13,721 bases of DNA from DATGZX01 sp035296965 (GTDB taxonomy: Bacteria; Planctomycetota; Planctomycetia; Gemmatales; Gemmataceae). Every line of letters starts with the position of its first letter. Position 1 is the first letter of the stretch. The stretch spans positions 1-13,721 of the forward strand of contig DATGZX010000297.1 of assembly GCA_035296965.1 (NCBI GenBank), written 5' to 3'. Shown here piece after piece: positions 1 through 6,819 of this stretch. The position numbers and the translations under genes are program-made. The notes beneath the pieces are model-generated. The model saw nothing but the letters and a program-made list of their open reading frames with translations, was not told where the DNA came from and did no database searches.

Positions 1-427
1 GCTCTCTCTTAAAACCTGCGAAGCAGCGAAATTACCTGGAAAACCTGTGGAAAAAGCCAATCGCTAGGCGGTGTCTTCGGCCAGGGTTCCTGTAAACTCC
101 CGGGTAGCGCTTTTCGTGATAGTCTCAACCGGCTCCCCGAAGAATACGATCAAAACTTCAACCCACCTGTAAACAGCCCAGCTGTTTACAGGTGGGTTGG
201 ATAATGACGATAGCCTAAGTTGTAATCTGCACTCGCTGTGCACTCGGACGACTGCAGCCAATCTCCCACGTAGCAGATGAAAACGACGCCGGGGACCAAC
301 ATGGGCAAGCTTGTCAATCCGTCGACGAGGATCTCCTTGGGTTTGAGGCCGCTGCCCGTGCGAAGGTTGGGGGAACAAGACCGACTGTGCCACTCGAACT
401 GGCCCTGGGGGCGCGACCAGCATCTGG
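1..427. other. Non-coding left edge
   Basis: No convincing gene is seen. A 158-codon open frame on the minus strand (540-64) overlaps the 3' end of the better supported gene at 428-1381 and has no family-like features. The only structured element is the palindrome-containing repeat at 118-245. The first 60 bases are A-rich, with a short echo of ACCTGGAAAA and ACCTGTGGAAAA whose meaning is unclear. Confidence 0.5.
118..245. repeat. Imperfect direct repeat, copy 1, with 18-bp palindrome
   Basis: This about 128-bp stretch aligns along its whole length with 1641-1770 in the same orientation, at roughly three quarters identity by eye. Its centre is a perfect 18-bp inverted repeat (159-176 and 182-199) around the 5-base loop CCCAG. 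Similarity continues on both sides, through CCGGCTC.CCGAA upstream of the palindrome and GGATAATG plus GCACTC downstream, so the unit is larger than a terminator hairpin. On the minus strand it lies about 230 nt past the stop codon of the gene ending at 428. It could be a small mobile repeat, a structured RNA or 3' element, or a recombination site. The pairing is certain, the role unknown. Confidence 0.75.
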
Positions 428-1381
428 TTATACCGTGTAGCAGTTGACTGGGCTAAACCGCAAACGGTCGAGTAGAAAGCGCTGCGCCAGACGCTGGGCA
501 TTAGCAACGTCGTAGACGGAGAGTAATCCTGTGAGTTCACTTGCCTTGTGTGCCGAGGCGTAACTGCGCAGAAATCGCACGTCTGCTACTGCATCGACGA
601 CGTCAACCAGGCAGTCGCGCACTCTCCCGGAGGACCACTTTGCCTTCCGCACTATCGCGGTCTTACGGTTTTCATGTTTTTCGAGTTTCGTCTTGCCGCC
701 GCGTAGATGCCAGAGCAGAGGCTCGGTAATATCAACGCCCTTCTTCTGCAATCGTTGTTCAAGCTCTTGTCGTCGTGCCGGCACCCAACATTTGTTCGCG
801 AAAGATTGCTTCTTGGGCTCCATACCCATATCAAGTTGTTCGACTACCGCGTAGGCCGTGACAATCGCATAGGCGAATCGCGCCTGATCGAACGAGGAGG
901 GCGACCGATGTCGGTGCGGGTATTCGCCAGGATGTAAGTCCATTAGCAGGTTCGCATGCAGCTTTTGGCTTAGCCTATACAGGGCCACGCCGAACGAAAG
1001 TTCTTGTCGTGTCGATGCTTTGGCAGCTAGACGACATGCTCTTGGGTAGCCTGCACTCTTTGTGGCCGATACGCCGACACTTTCAAGCCCATCTGCCTGC
1101 TCCGGCAGAGCGATGTAATCACCGCCCCAAAATTGTGGTTCACCGGCAAGCAGATCGTAACTGGCAATGATCAAGTCCAAAGCGGCCTGCGCCGCCTGCT
1201 GATTGCGGGCGTAGAGAACAATTTCGAGGTCGCGATCCGGAGAATGTTCCGAACGCCAGCGTTCGCTCATGCGTTCAATGCGTGCCTCCCACCCGCGTCC
1301 ACGCACCGGCACGGCCATTTGCTCTTCTTTCATTGGGAGCAAACCCGTGTAATACCGAAGCCTTTTTCGCTCAGTTCTCAT
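428..1381 (-). CDS. Hypothetical protein with HEPN-like C-terminal RX5H motif
   Basis: A 317-residue soluble protein that I do not recognise by family. The ATG at 1381 is chosen because GGAGGAAC lies directly upstream of it (minus-strand reading of 1384-1391). The ATG at 1417 would add 12 residues but has no ribosome binding site. The sequence looks mainly helical, without signal peptide or membrane segments. The N-terminal third is rich in Arg and Glu. A central helix reads AYAVVEQLD, and the C-terminus has R272-SYASA-H278 followed by two amphipathic helices. An acidic/aromatic helix ahead of an RX4-6H motif is the layout of HEPN domains, found in many toxin and abortive-infection RNases, so a HEPN-like fold is a reasonable but unproven inference. 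The gene stands alone between two copies of a palindromic repeat. It could equally be an ordinary uncharacterised accessory gene. Confidence 0.7.
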   Translation of the reverse strand: MRTERKRLRYYTGLLPMKEEQMAVPVRGRGWEARIERMSERWRSEHSPDRDLEIVLYARNQQAAQAALDLIIASYDLLAGEPQFWGGDYIALPEQADGLESVGVSATKSAGYPRACRLAAKASTRQELSFGVALYRLSQKLHANLLMDLHPGEYPHRHRSPSSFDQARFAYAIVTAYAVVEQLDMGMEPKKQSFANKCWVPARRQELEQRLQKKGVDITEPLLWHLRGGKTKLEKHENRKTAIVRKAKWSSGRVRDCLVDVVDAVADVRFLRSYASAHKASELTGLLSVYDVANAQRLAQRFLLDRLRFSPVNCYTV

Positions 1382-1391
1382 TTGTTCCTCC
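1382..1391 (-). promoter_or_regulatory. Ribosome binding site deciding the start at 1381
   Basis: On the minus strand GGAGG sits five bases before the ATG at 1381. The longer reading frame starting at 1417 has no purine-rich sequence before it. This favours the 317-residue product. Confidence 0.6.
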
Positions 1392-1417
1392 GCGCTAGGC
1401 TGCCCCTCTGCTGACAT

Positions 1418-1873
1418 GCTGGGATTAAGCTGACGCGCCTACCTGTTCAATGATATTAGCGTCGCGGAAAGAGATGGATAAATAGCCGGGGCAGAGAGAG
1501 TGGGTTTGTGGGACCCGGGCGACGTTGCGCCATGAGGGCTTAAGGCACCTTCTGCAGCACTTCCTCGAAACGGGTTAGGCAAGGGAATGCCCGAGGAAAA
1601 TACGCAGAAAACGGCAGACCGGCCTGCCCCGTCGGGCTGGGATAGCAATTTCACCCGGCTCTCCGAAAAGAGCATCAAAGCATCAACCCGCCGGTAAACA
1701 GGCGGCCTGTTTACTGGCGGGTTGGATAATGCAGATCACGTCAGTCGTAATATGCATGCGCGGCGCACTCAAAGCAATGTAGCGGTCTACCTGGGACCGT
1801 CCACTTCGGCGGGCGAGCAGCGAACCAGTCTGGTTGTCGTTGCGTCGTTACGACGACGATCAGTGTTCCGAGG
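1418..1873. other. Intergenic region holding repeat copy 2
   Basis: No supported gene. A 79-codon minus-strand frame (1678-1439) has no ribosome binding site or recognisable content. The region should hold the promoter of the gene at 428-1381, but I see no convincing -35/-10 pair. Its right half carries the palindromic repeat at 1641-1770, which on the minus strand lies about 105 nt past the stop codon of the small HTH gene. Confidence 0.5.
1641..1770. repeat. Imperfect direct repeat, copy 2, with 19-bp palindrome
   Basis: This is the second copy of the repeat at 118-245. The palindrome arms are 1684-1702 and 1706-1724 around the loop CGG, giving a 19-bp stem with one G-T pair. Relative to copy 1, an A-T pair in the stem has become G-C, and a T-A pair has become G-T. 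The stem is therefore preserved while the sequence changes, as expected if a folded single strand is selected. Downstream both copies continue with GGATAATG, then GTAAT.TGCA and GCACTC. Confidence 0.75.
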
Positions 1874-2311
1874 CTAAAGCGTCAACTCTCGTTGCAGCAC
1901 CTTCCACATCCTGCGCTGCTTGCGCCAGTCGAGGATTACGGCAAGCGGCTGAAGGTGATGCAAGTGGATCGGGTCACGGCCCTGTTGCACGCACGGCAGG
2001 AACAAGATCTGCTCCTGGATATCGGGCGCCAACTGCCTCAAGTTCATGATCTGCGAAATCCGTCCTCGGCTAACCTGCCCGAGGTTCGCCAACGCGACGT
2101 AATCGCGGACCGTGCCCGCGCGGAGGAACTGTTCGTAGCGTAGCGCCAGAGCCATGAGGCGCGCGACGCGCGGCACCCGGCCGGGCGAGCGCGTCGCCCT
2201 GTCGGCCGGGGAGGAAGGCTGCGGCACCGGCCCTGCCGGGAATGATTGCTGACCTGCCCGCCCGCGCCGGCGCAGAGGAAGAATACAGTCGATGGTATGT
2301 TGCGTCATCAT
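1874..2311 (-). CDS. Small HTH protein of the recombinase module
   Basis: A 145-residue basic protein. The first 50 residues are Pro/Ser/Arg-rich and probably disordered. Residues about 55-105 hold the conserved part (ALRYEQFLRAGTVRDYVALA, then GQVSRGRISQIMNLRQLAPD), a helix-turn-helix of the ParB/KorB type in which VSRGRISQIMNL is the recognition helix. The C-terminus keeps the family-like DWRKQRRMW segment. From general knowledge, short proteins of this kind are recurrent companions of serine recombinases in prophages and integrative elements. The gene follows the recombinase stop codon by 16 bases with AAGGAT before the ATG, so they are very likely co-transcribed. A role as DNA-binding accessory or directionality factor is inference. 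The ATG at 2308 is an equally possible start. Confidence 0.75.
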   Translation of the reverse strand: MMTQHTIDCILPLRRRGRAGQQSFPAGPVPQPSSPADRATRSPGRVPRVARLMALALRYEQFLRAGTVRDYVALANLGQVSRGRISQIMNLRQLAPDIQEQILFLPCVQQGRDPIHLHHLQPLAVILDWRKQRRMWKVLQRELTL

Positions 2312-2327
2312 GCGTTAGTATCCTTGT

Positions 2328-3602
2328 TTAGGGCTGTCTTTGCGGCCGCAAGGGATGGGAGGTGTCAGGACGCAGGATGATCGACACCTTGCCCTGCGCT
2401 CCGTCGTATTCGACGCGTTCAATATGGAGCTGCACGAGCTGGAGCTGGTCGGCTAGAGGAAGCGCTGGCGCCCGTCCCTTCGCGTTCGTCTGCGCGGGAT
2501 CAAAGCCGAGGCTCTCGATCTGCGCCAATACAAAACGTTCGATGGGCTCTGCGGGGATCGCCTTCGACGGACAGCTCTGGCGGCCGTTCCGGTGGGCGCC
2601 GCAGCAGAGATAATAGCGGTAACACTTCTTGCCGCGGATGGCATGGGTGGGAGTCATGGCGCAGCCGCAAGGCCCACAGCGAAGAAGCCCTTGGAGCAAA
2701 GCGCCGAACTTGTTCCGCGCTTGCCCGCCTCCGGACCGGCGTTTGTCCCTGAGTTGGGCCTGCGCTTGTTGCCAAATGTCGGCAGTCACGATGGCTGGCT
2801 GCTCGCCGTCGTAGAGTTCGTGCTTATGGCGGACCTTGCCGATGTAGGCGACCCGGGTCAGCAGCCGGTGCAGATTGGTTTTGGTGAAGGGTCTGGCCCC
2901 TCGGGCCTCCCCGCGGCGGGTTCGCCAGCGCTTGGTCCGCCAGCGCCGACGCCTAAGCTCCCGAACCACCGGCAGCAACCCGCCCAGCTCCAGGTACAAG
3001 GCGAAGATCGCCCGGACGCGTACTGCCTCCTTCGAGTTAACGACCAGCCGCGTCTCGCGAAGGTCCAGGTCATAACCCAGCAAGGGCACTCCTCCCGACC
3101 ACTTCCCCTTGCGGCGCATGGCAGCAACCTTGTCGCGCGTGCGCTCAGAGATAATCTCTCTTTCGAACTGGGCAAAGGAAAGCAAGACGTTCAGGACCAA
3201 TCGTCCCATCGAGGTGGCCGTATTGAACTGCTGGGTCACGGAGACGAAGGCGACGCGCTGCTGGTCGAAGGTCTCCATCATCTTGGCGAAGTCGAGCAGC
3301 GATCGGCTCAAGCGATCGACTTTGTAAACGACGACGCAGTCGATCTTGCCCGCTTGGATGTCGTCCAGCAGGCGCTGCAAGGCGGGCCGGTCCATGTTCG
3401 CCCCGGTAAAGCCGCCATCGTCGTAGCGCTGGGGCAGGCAGAGCCAGCCCTCGTGGCACTGGCTGGCGATATAGGCTTCAGCTGCTTCGCGCTGGGCATC
3501 CAGGGAATTGAACTCCTGGTTGAGGCCCTCTTCGGTGGACTTCCGCGTATAGACGGCACAGCGGACGGTCTTGCTGGCCGCAACGTTCGATGCTGTGTTC
3601 AT
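2328..3602 (-). CDS. Serine site-specific recombinase
   Basis: A 424-residue recombinase of the resolvase/invertase superfamily with a large-serine-recombinase layout. The catalytic domain covers residues about 12-160: YTRKS with nucleophile Ser22, then NSLDAQR, DDGGFTG.NMDRPALQ, VVYKVDRLSRS and FAQFEREIISERTRDK. A Recombinase-type DNA-binding domain follows (about 170-290), then a zinc ribbon (C309, C312 and paired cysteines near 333-344). The C-terminus ends in a short RVEYDG strand segment. The coiled-coil insertion that usually sits between the zinc ribbon and RVEYDG in relatives appears to be missing, which would explain the short length. The ATG at 3602 is chosen because it overlaps the DUF2924 stop codon as ATGA. 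The frame stays open to 4295, but that part has no recombinase similarity and overlaps the upstream gene. The protein probably integrates or excises this element. Confidence 0.93.
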   Translation of the reverse strand: MNTASNVAASKTVRCAVYTRKSTEEGLNQEFNSLDAQREAAEAYIASQCHEGWLCLPQRYDDGGFTGANMDRPALQRLLDDIQAGKIDCVVVYKVDRLSRSLLDFAKMMETFDQQRVAFVSVTQQFNTATSMGRLVLNVLLSFAQFEREIISERTRDKVAAMRRKGKWSGGVPLLGYDLDLRETRLVVNSKEAVRVRAIFALYLELGGLLPVVRELRRRRWRTKRWRTRRGEARGARPFTKTNLHRLLTRVAYIGKVRHKHELYDGEQPAIVTADIWQQAQAQLRDKRRSGGGQARNKFGALLQGLLRCGPCGCAMTPTHAIRGKKCYRYYLCCGAHRNGRQSCPSKAIPAEPIERFVLAQIESLGFDPAQTNAKGRAPALPLADQLQLVQLHIERVEYDGAQGKVSIILRPDTSHPLRPQRQP

Positions 3603-4096
3603 GATTCGACCTCCTTGCTGGGCAGGCGGAAGAAGAGGTAGCCGTTGCAATGCGAACCGGTAACGGCTTTGGCGACGGCAGACAGGGTCGGGTAGACCTC
3701 CCCGGCGCAGGCGAACCCGTGTTCCAGGACCTGGACTTGCAGGGTCTTTCCCTTGTAGAAACGCTTCAGGATAGTGCCGGGCGGCGGGATGCGAGTATCG
3801 GCGCGCAGCCGCAGGCTGTGCGTTTTCTCGCGTGTGCCAGGCGAGGCGTGCTTGGCCGTTCGAGGCGGCGTCAGGCGCAGGTCGGCATCCCGGGCCAGTT
3901 CCTCGGCGCGCTGGCGTGCGCGCTCGGAGAGATCGCCCTCCGCCCGGGCTTGCAGCCGCCAGGCAACGCGCTTGACCAGCCAGGCTTTGTTGCCGGACCG
4001 CGTCTCTTCGCCGAACAGGGCGGCGAACTTGAGGCGGAGTTGGCCGACGGTCATTCGCGTCAGCGCCGCCAGTTCTTGGACCAGGTTTGGGTGCAT
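3599..4096 (-). CDS. DUF2924 family protein
   Basis: A 165-residue protein recognised as DUF2924. The N-terminal half (MTVGQLRLKFAALFGEETRS, then KAWLVKRVAWRLQ) is a helical region, and the C-terminal half has the family hallmark PPGTILKRFYKGKTLQVQVL, then AVAKAVTGSHCNGYLFFRL. It has no enzymatic motif. DUF2924 genes commonly sit directly before serine recombinases in phages and integrative elements, and here the stop codon overlaps the recombinase start by 4 bases, implying translational coupling. GAGGAG lies eight bases before the ATG. The function is not established. The C-terminal beta segment resembles a nucleic-acid or protein-binding module, so an accessory role in recombination is plausible. 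Confidence 0.9.
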   Translation of the reverse strand: MHPNLVQELAALTRMTVGQLRLKFAALFGEETRSGNKAWLVKRVAWRLQARAEGDLSERARQRAEELARDADLRLTPPRTAKHASPGTREKTHSLRLRADTRIPPPGTILKRFYKGKTLQVQVLEHGFACAGEVYPTLSAVAKAVTGSHCNGYLFFRLPSKEVES

Positions 4097-4454
4097 GTTG
4101 TGCTCCTCGCTGTTGAAGATTGGGGGAAGCGTGAACCCGACTGGACAGTGAGCACGGTTGCGGCGCCAGTCTCAAGGGAAAACCCGCTAAACGGGGAAAG
4201 ATTCTTCGGGAGAAGAGAAGCTCTAGGGCGTGCCAGAGCGGCGTTCGCGTGGCGGTGGCACCGGCCACATCGGAACCAGGGAAGCTGGCGGGCACGCGGC
4301 GGGAGTAGGAAGACTGCCGTGTTGGCCCAGGGTTCGCCGACGTTGGCGTCTGTGGCGGCGGGTTACGGGAGGGTGAGGGGAAGCTCCCTCAACGCCGAAA
4401 GGCCCCGCGTGGGGGCCTTGGGCCGCCGAGGCAGGCTCGACTTCGTAGGCTCGG
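4097..4454. other. Intergenic region between the recombinase and end-joining operons
   Basis: No supported gene. Long plus-strand open frames cross it, but they are antisense shadows of GC-rich coding DNA. It contains a strong GC-rich hairpin (4399-4419) just past the HARE-HTH stop codon and a ribosome binding site for the DUF2924 gene next to 4097. A promoter for the DUF2924-recombinase operon should lie here on the minus strand, but I see no good -35/-10 pair. Confidence 0.5.
4399..4419 (-). terminator. Hairpin, possible terminator of the ku-ligase operon
   Basis: AAGGCCCC and GGGGCCTT form a perfect 8-bp stem around a 5-base loop, 36 bases past the HARE-HTH stop codon on the minus strand. 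The run of T after it is short (CCTTTCGG), so termination may be partial. A hairpin of this strength directly after the last gene makes a 3' end likely. Confidence 0.5.
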
Positions 4455-4793
4455 CTACGCCAGGGCAAATTTCCCGCGCTCGGTCTTTTGGAAGCGTGAG
4501 GCTTCCTTCTTGGTTTGGATCTCGCGCGTTAGGGCCGCGTACAGCGTGGCTGCGGGCGTTTTGCCCGCGGGACTGGTCCAGTAGCCCTTGACCGCCATGG
4601 CCGCGATAAGTTCCTGGCACGTCATCGACTGGCCGCTCTCGCTCAACACCCGCGCCGCCGCAGCTAGCGCGCTGAGCTTCTTGGCGGTCTCGGCTGCGCT
4701 GACCGGCCGCCGCTTCGGGGTGGCCTTACCGGCCTTGGGCTTCTGGCGCGCCTTGCTGGCCGAGGTCTTCCGGATGTTCTTGGTCGTCGCCAT
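4455..4793 (-). CDS. Small HARE-HTH domain protein with basic tail
   Basis: A 112-residue protein. Residues 1-35 are a Lys/Arg/Ala-rich tail (TSASKARQKPKAGKATPKRR) like those of histone H1-like and HU-tailed bacterial proteins. Residues about 37-112 match the HARE-HTH fold: LSALAAAARVL, MTCQELIAAMAVKGYW, then TLYAALTREIQTK and a C-terminal FQKTERGKFAL. HARE-HTH domains occur in RNA polymerase delta, restriction enzymes and eukaryotic ASXL proteins, and are thought to bind DNA or recognise modified DNA. The ATG at 4793 is chosen for the AAGGAG eight bases before it; an upstream in-frame start at 4931 adds an unlikely 46-residue extension. It is the third gene of the ku-ligase operon. A role binding or bridging DNA during end joining is inference. 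Confidence 0.8.
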   Translation of the reverse strand: MATTKNIRKTSASKARQKPKAGKATPKRRPVSAAETAKKLSALAAAARVLSESGQSMTCQELIAAMAVKGYWTSPAGKTPAATLYAALTREIQTKKEASRFQKTERGKFALA

Positions 4794-4830
4794 AATGAAT
4801 CTCCTTGGGAAAAAAGGACACGGATACAGG

Positions 4831-4848
4831 CGCCGCGCCAACGCGGCG
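4831..4848. other. Intergenic hairpin between ligase and HARE-HTH genes
   Basis: CGCCGCG and CGCGGCG pair perfectly around the loop CCAA, within the 160-bp gap between the ligase stop codon and the HARE-HTH start. On the minus strand six T residues follow, but more than ten bases away, so it is not a standard terminator. It may stabilise the mRNA or attenuate expression of the third gene. Confidence 0.35.
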
Positions 4849-4953
4849 TCTCGACAGGGCAGCACCCTTACCTCGCGGAGCGGAGCCCGATCAAGCAGAT
4901 TCTGAGCACATTGATCAGATTTCTTGCGCATGGGCGCTCCCTCGACTCATGGG

Positions 4954-5853
4954 CTACTTCGAGCCTTCGAGCCAGCCGTCGAAGACAGCGTGGCGCAGCC
5001 GGCCGTGGGGCGTCCATTCCTGAAAGCGCACCCGGCAATAGACGTCGGGCTCGACCCAGCAGGCCGTTTTGGGACAAGAAACCAGCGGCCGCGGTCGATG
5101 GCGTTGGGCCAGCCGCTGGGCCAGTTCGGTCTGCGTCTGAGCACTCAAACCCCGGTTGACCTGTCCCACGTAGCTGAGCGTCCCGGCGCGCACGGTGGCC
5201 ACCAGCAAGCTGCGTACTCGTTTGCGCCCCGGCCGATAACCAACGATCACACAAGGCAGCACTTGGACAGGTTTGATCTTCTTCCATGCCGACGAGCGTT
5301 TGCCCGGCTGATACGGGCTGGTGAGGTGCTTGGCCATTACACCTTCATGTCCCTGGGCCACCACGCGGGCGAAGAAGTCGCGGCCTTGACCCACGATCCC
5401 GTCCGAGAAGGTCAGGAGCGGCTCCTTGAGCTCGGTCAACAGTTCGTGGAGCCGTGCCCGCCGCTCGCGGAGCGGCTCCTTCAGGAGGGACCGCCCTTCG
5501 TGAAAGAGCAGATCGAAGACGAGATAGCGGATCGGCAGACGCCGGCGAATGGTATCGAGGGGACTAGCGACCTGACGCTGGTGTCTTTGCAACAAAGCCG
5601 GGAAGTCCGCCCGGCCGCCTTGGAGCACCACCAATTCACCATCGACGACCGTGCCTGCCGGCAAGCGCCGCAGCGCGGACAATTCTGGGTAACGCTCGGT
5701 ATAGTCGCTGCCGGTGCGGCCCCAGAGCCGCCAGCGGTCTTCGGCGACCGCGGCCAGGGCACGCACGCCGTCCCACTTCACCTCGAACAAGTAGTCCTCG
5801 GCATCGAAGGGCGCCGCCGAGGTTGCCAGCATCGGGTACAGGAGTTCGTTCAT
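4954..5853 (-). CDS. ligD: ATP-dependent DNA ligase, LigD ligase-domain type
   Basis: A 299-residue ATP-dependent ligase that seals nicks and double-strand breaks in bacterial end joining. The adenylation domain carries motif I as EVKWDGVR with catalytic Lys26, motif III around DGELVVL (Glu73) and YLVFDLLF (Asp114), motif IV as HEGVMAK (Glu170) and motif V as WKKIK (191-194). The OB-fold domain follows from about residue 200, including CVIVGY and RVRFQEWT. The primase-polymerase and phosphoesterase domains of full LigD are absent, so this is a stand-alone ligase, a form known from several bacterial groups and archaea. Its ATG overlaps the ku stop codon as ATGA, so the two are translated from one message. 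All key residues are intact. Acting with the neighbouring Ku is a strong inference from context. Confidence 0.93.
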   Translation of the reverse strand: MNELLYPMLATSAAPFDAEDYLFEVKWDGVRALAAVAEDRWRLWGRTGSDYTERYPELSALRRLPAGTVVDGELVVLQGGRADFPALLQRHQRQVASPLDTIRRRLPIRYLVFDLLFHEGRSLLKEPLRERRARLHELLTELKEPLLTFSDGIVGQGRDFFARVVAQGHEGVMAKHLTSPYQPGKRSSAWKKIKPVQVLPCVIVGYRPGRKRVRSLLVATVRAGTLSYVGQVNRGLSAQTQTELAQRLAQRHRPRPLVSCPKTACWVEPDVYCRVRFQEWTPHGRLRHAVFDGWLEGSK

Positions 5854-6779
5854 GCGCTCGCCCTCCGCGCGCGTGGCTTGCGGCCCTTGCCCGTCGCAGG
5901 CGTGCCGTTGTCTGCCGCCGTCACGCTCTGCTGCAAGGCATCGAGAAGTTGCAAGATCGCTGCCGGCTCTTCCGCCGCAGCGGACGGCGGCTGGTTGGCA
6001 ACCTTGGCCTGCAGCAAGGCGGCCAATTCCTCGGCGCTCGTGTCTCGATACCGCGCCCAGTCGGCAGGACCGCTAGACAAAGCGATCAACTGGGCGGCCA
6101 GCGCGCGCTCCTCCGGAGTGGCCGCACTTGCTACTACATCGGCTTCCCAGGATGCAGCGAGACGGACCTGAGCGGGGTAGTGTAAGACATCCAAGGCCAG
6201 CACCTTCCCGGAGGGACGCACCAGGACCAACTGCCGGCCCCCTGACAACACCACGCGGCCGAGCGCGGCTTTGCCCGCTCGCCGGAGGGCGTCGACAAGC
6301 ACGCCGTAGGGGTGCTGTGCTGCCGGTCCATCGGGCAAGAGGTACAGGCTGCGACCGGCGAAGAAGGTGGGATCGACCTCTGCCTGCGCGACAAACTGTT
6401 CCAAGACCAAGGCCTTGTCCCGCGCTGGCCGCAGCTTCTCCAGCTCTTCCGGCTCGACCACGACATGCTGACCGCGGGAATACTCGTAGCCACGGACGAT
6501 GTCTGCCGACTCGACGGCGCCGTGGCGGGGGCATTGCTTCTGGTAGCCGATACGCTGGCCGCAACCTGCATGGAGCATATGACAAAACGACGAGGAGGAG
6601 CCGCTGCTGACGGCGGCGTAGGCTTTGACCGGGACGGCAACGAGGCTGACGCGCAACAGTCCCGACCAGCTCGAGCGGCCGCGAGAGGAGGGGGCGAAGG
6701 CAGCGCAGCCGTTTGTCGGTGGGCAGCCGTTCGAAGGGGAAGAGGTAGTTGACGGACGTCGCTTGGCGGACTGGATCAT
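5850..6779 (-). CDS. ku: Non-homologous end-joining protein Ku
   Basis: A 309-residue bacterial Ku homologue, which forms a homodimeric ring on DNA ends and recruits the ligase. Residues 36-57 (SSWSGLLRVSLVAVPVKAYA) match the family's opening beta strand. Residues 66-90 hold the Cys/His-rich segment CHMLHAGCGQRIGYQKQC, and the segment DIVRGYEYSRGQHVVVEPEE follows at 93-111. The ring and dimer region continues to about 250, and a Lys/Arg-rich tail (GKGRKPRARRASA) closes the protein, as expected for DNA-binding C-termini. A Ser/Thr/Pro-rich extension of about 35 residues precedes the conserved core, which is unusual. The ATG at 6779 has AAAGGAG upstream; the start at 6824 would overlap the upstream shared motif. 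It heads the ku-ligase-HARE operon, and a motif shared with the AAA+ gene lies 40 nt upstream. Confidence 0.93.
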   Translation of the reverse strand: MIQSAKRRPSTTSSPSNGCPPTNGCAAFAPSSRGRSSWSGLLRVSLVAVPVKAYAAVSSGSSSSFCHMLHAGCGQRIGYQKQCPRHGAVESADIVRGYEYSRGQHVVVEPEELEKLRPARDKALVLEQFVAQAEVDPTFFAGRSLYLLPDGPAAQHPYGVLVDALRRAGKAALGRVVLSGGRQLVLVRPSGKVLALDVLHYPAQVRLAASWEADVVASAATPEERALAAQLIALSSGPADWARYRDTSAEELAALLQAKVANQPPSAAAEEPAAILQLLDALQQSVTAADNGTPATGKGRKPRARRASA

Positions 6780-6819
6780 GGATGCTTCTCCTTTCACTGA
6801 AAGCGGGTCACGGGCAGCA

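Noticed and set aside
64..540. 158-codon minus-strand frame at the left edge
   Set aside because: Overlaps the 3' end of the better supported gene at 428-1381, runs through the palindromic repeat and looks like random translation.
118..1770. Integron cassette with attC sites
   Set aside because: The stem is bounded on one side by GTTGGAT, fitting GTTRRRY, but the other boundary (CTTCAAC or CATCAAC) does not fit RYYYAAC, the stem lacks the usual unpaired bases and spacer, and no integron integrase is present. Kept only as an open idea under the repeat finding.
118..1770. The two repeats as attL and attR of the element
   Set aside because: The copies differ at about a quarter of positions and enclose only one gene without the recombinase; recent att sites would share an identical core.
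2592..3641. 349-codon open frame on the plus strand
   Set aside because: It is antisense to the recombinase gene, which has full family motifs; GC-rich codon bias leaves the opposite strand open. No domain-like content.
4173..4200. Small CCCG/CGGG hairpin followed by TTTT on the minus strand as a terminator
   Set aside because: The stem is only four base pairs and lies in the likely promoter/leader of the DUF2924 operon; too weak to call.
3603..4295. N-terminal extension of the recombinase frame to 655 residues
   Set aside because: The extension overlaps DUF2924 entirely and has no recombinase similarity; the ATGA overlap at 3599-3602 gives the natural start.
3650..4591. 313-codon plus-strand frame crossing the DUF2924 gene and the intergenic region
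   Set aside because: Runs antisense through DUF2924 and HARE-HTH coding DNA; sequence is Arg/Gly/Ala-rich shadow without motifs.
4954..5853. Full-length LigD with polymerase and phosphoesterase domains
   Set aside because: The protein is 299 residues and contains only adenylation and OB-fold domains; no polymerase or phosphoesterase frame is adjacent.
4924..6171. 415-codon open frame on the plus strand
   Set aside because: Antisense to the ligase and the end of ku, both with intact catalytic or family motifs. No ribosome binding site.
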